A stretch of 64,000 nt of DNA, taken from contig JBBRBX010000009.1 in the NCBI GenBank assembly GCA_038205395.1, positions 10,407 through 74,406 on the forward strand, written 5' to 3'. The stretch comes from Fredericiella sp038205395. GTDB lineage: Bacteria; Chloroflexota; Anaerolineae; Caldilineales; Caldilineaceae. The notes under the pieces were generated by a model, which saw nothing but the letters and a program-made list of their open reading frames with translations, had not been told where the DNA came from and did not search any database. The position numbers were made by a program, and so were the translations under genes. Every line of letters starts with the position of its first letter. Position 1 is the stretch's first letter. Below, piece by piece: positions 25,830-33,191 of this stretch.

Positions 25830-26780
25830 ATGGACGAGATTCGGAGCTTTGCGGAGACAGTGCGCGCCAATGTGGCGCGGGTGATCGTCGGCAAGCAGGA
25901 GACGATCGACACGCTGATTGTGGCGCTGTTGTGCGAGGGGCATGTTCTGCTGGAGGATGTGCCGGGGGTGGGCAAGACCATGCTGGCGCGCGCGCTGGCC
26001 GTTTCGTTGGGGGTGGAGTTCCGCCGCGTGCAGTGTACGCCCGACCTGCTGCCCAGCGACATCACCGGGGTGAGCATCTTCAACCAGGAACTGCACCAGT
26101 TCCAGTTTGTGCCGGGGCCAACCTTCACCCATATCCTGCTGGCGGACGAGATCAACCGCGCTACCCCCCGCGCCCAATCTTCCCTGCTGGAAGCCATGGG
26201 CGAACGCCAGGTGACGGTGGACGGTGAGACGCGCCCGCTGCCGCGCCCCTTCCTGGTGCTCGCTACACAAAACCCTATCGAGTATGAAGGCACGTTCCCG
26301 CTGCCCGAAGCGCAGCTTGACCGCTTTCTATTCAAGCTGCGTCTGGGCTATCTAACGGCGGAGGAAGAGAGCGCCATGCTCATTAACCTGGGCGGCCGCC
26401 ACCCGATCGAGGGGCTGGCGGCGGTGGTGGATGGCGACGATGTTCCGCGCCTGGCCGAACAGGTGTGGGGTGTGCGTGTGGACGACACGGTGCGCACCTA
26501 TATCATCGATCTGGTGCAGGCCACGCGCAGACATGGCGACCTGGCCTTGGGCGCCAGCCCGCGCGGCTCGCTGGCCCTCTATCGCGCGGCGCAAGCACGC
26601 GCCGCCATGGACGGGCGCAGCTATGTGCTGCCTGACGATGTGCAGGCGCTGGCGCCGCTGGCGCTGCCGCACCGCTGCATTCTGCGCCCCGAAAGCTCTC
26701 TGCGCGGACGCACCCCCGGCGATATTGTGGCGGAGATCGTGGCTAAGACGCCGCTGCCGCTGGGCACTGTGGAGCAGTAG
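25830..26780 (+). CDS. MoxR-type AAA+ ATPase
   Basis: A 316-residue MoxR ATPase. Walker A is EDVPGVGKTML, Walker B LLADEINRATPRAQSSLLEAM, sensor 1 VLATQNPIEYEGTFPLPEAQ, and the lid helices include DLALGASPRGSLALYRAAQA with the sensor-2 region. MoxR proteins act as chaperones for assembly of complexes, often with von Willebrand-type proteins. ATG at 25830 is preferred, since the six extra upstream codons (MWYTTP) are not conserved. DUF58 follows after 46 bases, the classic partner arrangement. A transglutaminase-like gene often completes the set but is not here. Confidence 0.92.
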   Translation: MDEIRSFAETVRANVARVIVGKQETIDTLIVALLCEGHVLLEDVPGVGKTMLARALAVSLGVEFRRVQCTPDLLPSDITGVSIFNQELHQFQFVPGPTFTHILLADEINRATPRAQSSLLEAMGERQVTVDGETRPLPRPFLVLATQNPIEYEGTFPLPEAQLDRFLFKLRLGYLTAEEESAMLINLGGRHPIEGLAAVVDGDDVPRLAEQVWGVRVDDTVRTYIIDLVQATRRHGDLALGASPRGSLALYRAAQARAAMDGRSYVLPDDVQALAPLALPHRCILRPESSLRGRTPGDIVAEIVAKTPLPLGTVEQ

Positions 26781-26826
26781 AATCATAGAACATAGAAAAG
26801 TAGAACGGAAACAGTAAGCGGGGCCG

Positions 26827-28020
26827 ATGCACAATATTTTCTGGGCGCTGATCGTGCTCTTTGCCGTGGCCGCCTTTCTGCGCATGGATTGGGTCTATTA
26901 CCTCGTCTATGTGGTGGGCGGCGTCTGGGTCTTCAGCCACATCTGGATGCGCCGCTCGCTGGGCCGCGTGCAGTTGGTGCGCGAACTGCCTGCGCGCGCC
27001 TTTGCCGGCGAAACGATCGACGCCAGCCTGCATCTCGCCAACCGCAGTTGGCTGCCCTTGCCCTGGCTGCAGATCCAGGAGGCAGTGCCGCTGGACCTCA
27101 AAGATCAGCCCGACTATCGTACAGTCGTCAGTGTAGGCGCTCATGCCACCTTTGACCACCCCTACCGGCTGGCGTGCAAGAAGCGCGGCTACTATAAGGT
27201 AGGGCCGCTCAATCTGCGCTCCAGTGATCTGTTCGGCTTTGTCGAGGCGCGCTGGGACGAGTCCAATCCACCCACTTTGATCGTCTATCCGCAGGTGGTG
27301 CCGCTGGCCCATCTGCGGCTGCCCAGCCGTTCGCCCTTCGGCACGCTGGCCAGCCGCCAGCGGCTGTTGGAGGATCCCGCGCGTATGGCGGGTGTGCGCG
27401 CCTACACCGCGGGCGACAGCCTGCGTCGCATCCACTGGAAAGCCTCGGCGCACGCCAACGAACTGCTGGTCAAAAAGCTGCAGCCTTCTATGGCCGTGCC
27501 GATAGTTATCCTGCTCGATCTGGATCGGGAATCGTATGGGGTGCGCAGCCTGGTCGGCAGCAGCGAATGGGGAATTACCGTGGCCGCTTCGGTGGCCAGC
27601 GCCCTGATCGGCGAGCGCCAGGCGGTGGGGTTGGCGAGCAATGGATTGGATGCTCTGGCGGGCGCCACTGCCGCGCCACTGCCGCAGCGCACGGGGCAAG
27701 AGCAGTTGATGACCATCCTCAGCCTGCTGGCGCGCATCCAGGTGCAGGCGGCGGAGATGCGGCTGGCCGAATGGCTGCCACGGCAGACGGCCACTTTGCC
27801 TTGGGGCACGACGGTTGTGCTGGTGGCCCCGCAGTTGGATGAGGCTTCATTGTGGGTGCTGCATGGTGTCTTCCGGCGCGGCAGCCGCGTGCTGGTGCTC
27901 GTCTGCGCCACGCAACCTGACCTGCGCACCCTGCAGGCGCAAGGTGCACGCCTGGGCGTAGAAGTCCATAGTACTATCTGGGACAGCGATCTGCACGGCC
28001 TGGCGGAAAGCAAGCCGTGA
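26827..28020 (+). CDS. DUF58 membrane-anchored protein
   Basis: A 397-residue DUF58 protein, the usual partner of MoxR. Two N-terminal helices (about 4-20 and 22-40) anchor it. A beta-rich domain follows with RSSDLFGFVEARWDE and YPQVVPL. The signature RIHWKASAHANELLVKKLQ (about 200) marks the DUF58 core, which continues into a vWA-like fold (VIVMLLDLD-type: here IVILLDLDRESYG) lacking a complete metal site. The C-terminus is soluble. It is convergent with the BMP transporter ATPase, separated by 56 bases with no clear hairpin. The role is thought to be in cell-envelope assembly, but its function here is unknown. Confidence 0.88.
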   Translation: MHNIFWALIVLFAVAAFLRMDWVYYLVYVVGGVWVFSHIWMRRSLGRVQLVRELPARAFAGETIDASLHLANRSWLPLPWLQIQEAVPLDLKDQPDYRTVVSVGAHATFDHPYRLACKKRGYYKVGPLNLRSSDLFGFVEARWDESNPPTLIVYPQVVPLAHLRLPSRSPFGTLASRQRLLEDPARMAGVRAYTAGDSLRRIHWKASAHANELLVKKLQPSMAVPIVILLDLDRESYGVRSLVGSSEWGITVAASVASALIGERQAVGLASNGLDALAGATAAPLPQRTGQEQLMTILSLLARIQVQAAEMRLAEWLPRQTATLPWGTTVVLVAPQLDEASLWVLHGVFRRGSRVLVLVCATQPDLRTLQAQGARLGVEVHSTIWDSDLHGLAESKP

Positions 28021-28076
28021 GGGCGCAGGTCAGGCTGCGTGGCGTATTCGCTTTGGTCTGCGCAGATAGGATCCGT

Positions 28077-29618
28077 TTATGCTTCGGCTTCTGAGGCAGT
28101 AGGCTGTACACCGGCCATCAGCAGGCCGAGACGCTCAGCGTTGGCTTCCGCGTGCGGCACAATGTCCATCACCCGCCCTTCATAGAGCACGGCGATGCGG
28201 TCGGAGAGGGCCAGAATTTCGTCCAGGTCTTCAGAGATGAGCAGCGTAGCGGTGCCCTGCTCGCGCTGCGCCAGCAGCCGTTCGTGGATATACTCAGTGG
28301 CGCCGATGTCGACGCCGCGCGTGGGCTGCGCCGCCACCAGCACGGCCGGGTTGCGCGAAAGTTCGCGCGCCAGAATCAGCTTTTGGATATTGCCACCCGA
28401 CAGACCGCGCACCGGCGTGTCGATGGATGGGGTGCGGATGGCAAATTCGCGCACCAACTGGCGGGCCGTGTCGGCAATTGCGCCAAAGTTGAGAAAAAAG
28501 CCGTTGGAATAGGGTGGGCGGGCGTGGCCGTCCAGCATCATGTTCTCGGCCACAGTGAACTCCTGCACAATGCCGTCGCGCATCCGTTCTTCGGGAATAT
28601 AACCAAGCGCGGCGGCGCTGCGTTTGTTCGGCGACCAGCCGGAAACATCCTGACCCGCCATCTCTACATGTCCGCTCGTGGCGGCACGCAATCCAGCGAT
28701 AACTTCGGCCAACTCTCGCTGCCCGTTGCCGCTGACGCCGGCGATGCCCAGAATCTCTCCTTCATGCACCTCCAGCGTCACATCCTGCAGCGCCGGTTGG
28801 CCGGTCACTCCCAGCACGCTTACGCTGCGCAGCGCCAACTGCACCGCACCCGCTGCTAGTGATTGGTGCGATCGATCGAGCAGCACCTCGCGCCCCACCA
28901 TCATGCGCGCCAGCGCCGGGCGCGTCACATTTTGGTTGGGCACGCTGCCGGCGTTCCGCCCGGCGCGCAGCACCGTGATGCGGTCGCTGATAGCCAGCAC
29001 CTCACGCAGCTTGTGGCTGATAAAGACCAGCCCGTGGCCATCCTCAGTCATGTGGCGGAGGGTGACGAAGAGGTCGTCTACCTCCTGCGGTGTAAGCACG
29101 GCGGTCGGCTCGTCGAGGATCAGAATGTCGGCCCCACGGTAGAGCGCCTTAAGGATTTCAATGCGCTGGCACTGGCCCACCGCCAGCGTCCACACGGGAG
29201 CATGGGGGTCAATATCCATGCGATAGGCGGCGGCCAGTTCGCGGATGCGCGCTTCCACGCGTTCCAGATCGAGCAGCGGGCCACGGCTGGAGGTCAGCCC
29301 CAGCGCCACGTTTTCCGTAACCGTCAGCTCGTCCACCAGCATAAAGTGCTGGTGAACCATGCCGATGCCGAGCCGAATGGCGTCGGTGGGGGAGTGAATG
29401 CGCACCGGCGCGCCGTCGACCAGAATTTCGCCCTCTTCCGGCTTGTACAGGCCGTAGAGCACCTTCATCAGCGTCGATTTGCCCGCACCGTTTTCGCCTA
29501 GCAGCGCATGAACCTCGCCCGCTTGCACGGCGAAGTCAACATGGTCGCACGCCACGACGCCTGGAAAGCGTTTGACGATGCCCTGCATCTGGATCGATTG
29601 AATATGTGTGCCGGCCAT
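28077..29618 (-). CDS. BMP-type nucleoside/simple-sugar ABC ATPase, two-domain
   Basis: A 513-residue ATPase with two ABC domains, as in NupO/YufO and RbsA. The first has Walker A GENGAGKSTLMKVLYGLY, signature VGQCQRIEILKALY and Walker B LILDEPTAVLT. The second has a degenerate Walker A (GVSGNGQREL, lacking the Lys), signature GLSGGNIQKLILARE and AAQPTRGVDIGATEYIHE, as usual for this family. ATG at 29618 is preferred over an upstream one, since MAGTHIQSIQMQGIVKRF begins the fold. It is last in the operon, separated from the lipoprotein gene by a perfect 17-bp hairpin. Confidence 0.92.
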   Translation of the reverse strand: MAGTHIQSIQMQGIVKRFPGVVACDHVDFAVQAGEVHALLGENGAGKSTLMKVLYGLYKPEEGEILVDGAPVRIHSPTDAIRLGIGMVHQHFMLVDELTVTENVALGLTSSRGPLLDLERVEARIRELAAAYRMDIDPHAPVWTLAVGQCQRIEILKALYRGADILILDEPTAVLTPQEVDDLFVTLRHMTEDGHGLVFISHKLREVLAISDRITVLRAGRNAGSVPNQNVTRPALARMMVGREVLLDRSHQSLAAGAVQLALRSVSVLGVTGQPALQDVTLEVHEGEILGIAGVSGNGQRELAEVIAGLRAATSGHVEMAGQDVSGWSPNKRSAAALGYIPEERMRDGIVQEFTVAENMMLDGHARPPYSNGFFLNFGAIADTARQLVREFAIRTPSIDTPVRGLSGGNIQKLILARELSRNPAVLVAAQPTRGVDIGATEYIHERLLAQREQGTATLLISEDLDEILALSDRIAVLYEGRVMDIVPHAEANAERLGLLMAGVQPTASEAEA

Positions 29619-29671
29619 AGATCTTTCCCGTGAACGCTTGCTGCACACCGCCTGGCTTGAAGCGGTTCCGC

Positions 29672-29709
29672 CTGCTGCAGCCGGAGAATCTTTTCTCCGG
29701 CTGCAGCAG
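29672..29709 (-). repeat. Perfect 17-bp intercistronic hairpin
   Basis: CTGCTGCAGCCGGAGAA (29672-29688) and its exact complement (29693-29709) enclose the loop TCTT. It lies 10 bases after the lipoprotein stop and about 50 before the ATPase start, with no U-run on the leftward transcript. Such a structure could block 3' decay and so raise the lipoprotein message above the ATPase message. Confidence 0.85.
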
Positions 29710-29719
29710 TGGCTAGACG

Positions 29720-30826
29720 TTACTTGGCTGGGACGATGCTGCCGTCCATGATGCCCTGGGCGGCGGCGTCGACTGCCGTCTGAATCTCACTCAACTGCTC
29801 GGCGCTGATCGTGGCGGCGTCGTTGTAGATGGTGGTCTGGCCGCCGTCGTTGAGGGTCATAGTAAAGACCTTGCCACCCAACGTGCCGCTGTTGTGCGAA
29901 TCGATCATCTCTTTGATGACCTGGGTCCAATCGTAGACCTGGCTCATCACCACAATATCGGGGGCCAACGGCGCCTGGTCGCTCTGGCTGCCGAACCAGA
30001 AGACGCCGGCATCCTTGGCGACCTGGACAGCGCCCACAACCTGCTGCGCTGAACCGGTCAGTACGTCGGCGCCGGCTTTGATCTGCGTATTGGCGGCTTC
30101 GGCGGCAAGGGCCGTATCGCCAAACGCGCCGGTGTAGGTCACGTTGACCACCGCTTCCGGCTTGGTTGCCTTGACGCCGTCCACAAAGCCGTTGATGTAG
30201 AGCTTGGCATCGCCGGCTTCTACGGGGCCGATCACGCCGAGCACGCCTTTGGTGCTCAGCAGCGCGGCGGCCACGCCGTTCAGATAGCCGCCTTCCTGCG
30301 CGGCCGGTTCATAGGCAAAGACGTTGGTCAGTCCTTCGTCGGCGCCTGTATTGCTGGTCGTGCCCCAGGCGAAGGAGGTTTCAGGGAAGTCTTTAGCCAC
30401 TTCAAAGAGAGGTGTGCCGTACTGGGCGCCGTGGGCGATCACCAGATCATAGCCGTCGGTCGCATAGTCGCGGATGGCATTGGCGGCGTCGGCCACCTGG
30501 AACATGTTCTCCGTGACGGCGATCTCCAGTGCACTTTCGCCGCCCATCTCCGCCTGCACCGCCATCAGCCCATCATACATGGACTGGCTCCACGAGTAGT
30601 CGGTGGTCGTGCTGGGCATGATTAAGGCGATGCGGAACGGCTCACCGCTGGGGGCAGCGCTATCGGCAGCAGCCTCTGTCGCCGCTTCCGCCGGGGCCGC
30701 GTCTGTGGCGGCGGCCTCAGCGCCCGCAGCGGGCGCAGCCGGTGCAGCGGCCGGCGCCGCGCAGGCACCCACCAGCAGGGCCAGCACAACGAGCAAACTC
30801 AGGACGGAAAGCAATTTTTTCGTCAT
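29720..30826 (-). CDS. BMP-family substrate-binding lipoprotein (PnrA/NupN-like)
   Basis: A 368-residue basic membrane protein-family binder. The signal peptide MTKKLLSVLSLLVVLALLVG ends in the lipobox GAC, so Cys22 is the likely lipidated residue. An Ala-rich linker of ~35 residues follows. The binding fold starts with RIALIMPSTTTDYSWSQSMY and includes VIAHGAQYGTPLFEVAKDFPETSF, GYLNGVAAALLSTKGVLGVIG, and VLTGSAQQVVGAVQVAKDAG, as in PnrA/Med/BmpA proteins that bind purine nucleosides or sugars. It sits between two permease genes upstream and the ATPase downstream. A strong hairpin follows directly. Confidence 0.92.
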   Translation of the reverse strand: MTKKLLSVLSLLVVLALLVGACAAPAAAPAAPAAGAEAAATDAAPAEAATEAAADSAAPSGEPFRIALIMPSTTTDYSWSQSMYDGLMAVQAEMGGESALEIAVTENMFQVADAANAIRDYATDGYDLVIAHGAQYGTPLFEVAKDFPETSFAWGTTSNTGADEGLTNVFAYEPAAQEGGYLNGVAAALLSTKGVLGVIGPVEAGDAKLYINGFVDGVKATKPEAVVNVTYTGAFGDTALAAEAANTQIKAGADVLTGSAQQVVGAVQVAKDAGVFWFGSQSDQAPLAPDIVVMSQVYDWTQVIKEMIDSHNSGTLGGKVFTMTLNDGGQTTIYNDAATISAEQLSEIQTAVDAAAQGIMDGSIVPAK

Positions 30827-30898
30827 TGGTAGCAGTCTCCTTTGTCATTCATCTTTTGTGATTCCAGCGCTGAAAACTAGAAATCCAACAAACACAGG

Positions 30899-31828
30899 CT
30901 ATTGTCCCCGCTCATAGGGCTTGGTCAGCGCCGCCGGCTGGCGGATCTGGCGCGCCGTGAGCGCAAGCACCACAATGGTGAGCACATAAGGCAGCATAAC
31001 GGCAAAATCGGGCGAGATTGGCAGCCCCAACACCTGGATCCACAGCTGCAAGGCGTTGACCAGGCTAAAGAGCAGGGCGCCGGCCATGATGCCCAGCGGC
31101 CGCCAACTGCCGAAGTAGACCAGCGCCACGGCGATATAGCCCATGCCGTTGGTCATGTTTTCTTGAAAGATGTTGAGAATGCTGATGCTGAGCGACGCCC
31201 CGGCCACGCCGGCCATCGCACCCCCCAGGATCACGGTTGTATAGCGCACCCGCGTCACACTTACACCCAGCGAGTCGGCGGCTTCCGGATTCTGGCCTAC
31301 GGCGCGGATTTTAAGCCCCAAAGTAGTGCGCGTCAGCACAAACCATGTCACCGGCACCAGCAGGAATGCCAGGTAAGTCAGAATGCTGTAGTCGAAAAAG
31401 ACCTCACCAACAATTGGGATGTCGCTGAGCAGTGGGATGCGCTGGGGCCGGAAGCCGGTTACGCCGGTGGGTGTGCCCACCAGCACCTTCATCAACAGGC
31501 TGCTCAACCCCAACCCAAAGAGCGACAGGCCAATACCGCTGATGCCCTGCTCCGCCTGCATGGTCACACTGATCACGGCCATCAGCAGCCCCATCAGTGC
31601 ACCGGTCAGCAGCGCGACACCCAGACCCAGCCAGGGGTTGCCGGTGTGCAGCACGGTATAGTAGCCGGAGAAGGCGCCCATCAGCATAATGCCTTCGGTG
31701 CCCAGGTTGACGACGCCGGAGCGCTGCGCAAACATTTCCCCCAGCGAAGCAAACAGATAGGGTGTGGCCAGACGGATGCCGCTGGTCAGGATGCCGACAA
31801 TGGCGGTAAGGGTGAATAGTTCATTCAT
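30899..31828 (-). CDS. BMP-type ABC permease (NupQ/YufQ-like)
   Basis: A 309-residue permease of the branched-chain/RbsC superfamily with about 8-9 helices. QRSGVVNLGTEGIMLMGAF (about 35-53) is the family signature near the start. TLGLKIRAVGQNPEAADSLG is the cytoplasmic loop that contacts the ATPase. The first four bases overlap the end of the partner permease, so translation is coupled. The lipoprotein gene follows after a 72-base gap. It should form the heterodimeric channel for a nucleoside-like substrate. Confidence 0.92.
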   Translation of the reverse strand: MNELFTLTAIVGILTSGIRLATPYLFASLGEMFAQRSGVVNLGTEGIMLMGAFSGYYTVLHTGNPWLGLGVALLTGALMGLLMAVISVTMQAEQGISGIGLSLFGLGLSSLLMKVLVGTPTGVTGFRPQRIPLLSDIPIVGEVFFDYSILTYLAFLLVPVTWFVLTRTTLGLKIRAVGQNPEAADSLGVSVTRVRYTTVILGGAMAGVAGASLSISILNIFQENMTNGMGYIAVALVYFGSWRPLGIMAGALLFSLVNALQLWIQVLGLPISPDFAVMLPYVLTIVVLALTARQIRQPAALTKPYERGQ

Positions 31829-32985
31829 GGCAAGGAGGGCGAACGGTCGGACGCCACGCCGGCGTCATCAAGTCGATTGGCGGCGGAAAGCCCGGCCGGC
31901 TCCTCGCTTTGGCGTACGGCCGCTTCGGCGCTGTAGCGGCGCTTGGCGCGGCGTACATAGAGGTCGCTGGCCACCACAAACATGACGACCAGCCCGTTAA
32001 CTACTGTGATCAGGGCGCTGGGCACTTGGATGGCGCGCTGCATCTTGTCGGCCCCCACCAGCAGCCCACCAAAGAAAAACGAAGCCGGGATCAGCCCCAG
32101 CGGGTGAAGTTTGCCGAAGAGGGCAGCCACAATGCCGCTGAAGCCATAGCCGCCGGACATGCCTTCCAACATGCGATGGTGCAGACCGGCCACTTCGACC
32201 GCACCCGCCAGACCGGCGAAGGCGCCCCCCAGGATGAGCGAGAGCGCCACATACGAGGGCACATTGATGCCGGCGTAGCGCGCCGCCGATGGATTCAGCC
32301 CCACGGTGCGGATGCGATAGCCGATGGTAGTGCGCCAGAGCAGAAAATAGACCAGCACAGCCAGCGCCAGCGCCAGAAAGATGCCGGCATGCAGTTGGGT
32401 GCGCGGCACCAGGCGCAGCAGCCAGACTTGTTCAGGCAACGCCTCCGTCTGCGGAATGTGAGTGCCGGCGTCACGCTGCACCGGGTCGAGCAGCGGCCCA
32501 CGCAGCAGCCAGTTCATCAACTGGAAGGCAATGGCGTTGAGCATCACCGTGCTCAGAATCTCATTGACGTTGAGGCGCGCCTTGAGTACGCCGGCGATGC
32601 CGCCCCAGAATGCGCCGGCGGCGGCGCCCGCCAGCAGACAGAGCGGCAGCAAAATCCAGCCGGGCCAACTGCGCAGCGCCAGCCCCAGTGCCGTGGCGCC
32701 GAGCGCGCCGATAATCAACTGCCCTTCACCGCCGATGTTGATCACACCGCCGCGAAAGGAGATGCAGATGCCCAGCCCCACCAGCATCAGCGGCGTCGCC
32801 TTAGTAAGCGTGGCGGTCAAACCGGCAACGCTGCCGAAGGCGCCGGAGACCAGCGTCCAATAAGCTTCGAGCGGATTTTTACCTAGCCCCCACAGCAGCA
32901 GCGCGCCGATGGCAAAGGCCAACAGCACGGCGGCGATAGGCAGGAGCGCCTCTAACAGGCGCGGTAACCAGACGGTGCGACGCAT
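31825..32985 (-). CDS. BMP-type ABC permease (NupP/YufP-like), first gene of operon
   Basis: A 386-residue permease with about 9 helices; it is longer than its partner, as usual for NupP. GLGICISFRGGVINIGGEGQ holds the family signature and TIGYRIRTVGLNPSAARYAG is the coupling loop. ATG at 32985 is chosen. An in-frame ATG at 33063 would precede the predicted transcription start and adds a Cys-rich leader. The last ~35 residues are charged and variable. A near-consensus promoter lies about 80 bases upstream. Confidence 0.9.
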   Translation of the reverse strand: MRRTVWLPRLLEALLPIAAVLLAFAIGALLLWGLGKNPLEAYWTLVSGAFGSVAGLTATLTKATPLMLVGLGICISFRGGVINIGGEGQLIIGALGATALGLALRSWPGWILLPLCLLAGAAAGAFWGGIAGVLKARLNVNEILSTVMLNAIAFQLMNWLLRGPLLDPVQRDAGTHIPQTEALPEQVWLLRLVPRTQLHAGIFLALALAVLVYFLLWRTTIGYRIRTVGLNPSAARYAGINVPSYVALSLILGGAFAGLAGAVEVAGLHHRMLEGMSGGYGFSGIVAALFGKLHPLGLIPASFFFGGLLVGADKMQRAIQVPSALITVVNGLVVMFVVASDLYVRRAKRRYSAEAAVRQSEEPAGLSAANRLDDAGVASDRSPSLP

Positions 32986-33065
32986 GGGGACATCTGTCCC
33001 ATCGTGTTGCTTACAAGCGAATAAATTGAGGCAGTACGAACCGGTGTGACAACCAGTATGCACCC

Positions 33066-33094
33066 AGAATAGCAGAGTGCGCTGTGAGCGTCAA
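33066..33094 (-). promoter_or_regulatory. Promoter of the BMP transporter operon
   Basis: On the minus strand TTGACG (33089-33094), a 17-base spacer and TATTCT (33066-33071) lie upstream of the first permease, giving a leader of about 75 bases. Five of six and four of six matches to consensus. Confidence 0.65.
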
Positions 33095-33162
33095 TTTGGC
33101 AACATGAACTCAAATAGCCGCAAAACATTGTGCGTGATGACGATTGACGGCCAGGCTACACC

Positions 33163-33188
33163 CTGCCGGCTTATCCTGCCGGCTTATC
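33163..33188. repeat. Perfect 13-bp tandem duplication
   Basis: CTGCCGGCTTATC occurs twice head to tail, ending 3 bases before the rel stop codon on the opposite strand. It lies in the 3' region between rel and the BMP operon promoter. No role is evident. Confidence 0.8.
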
Positions 33189-33191
33189 CTG

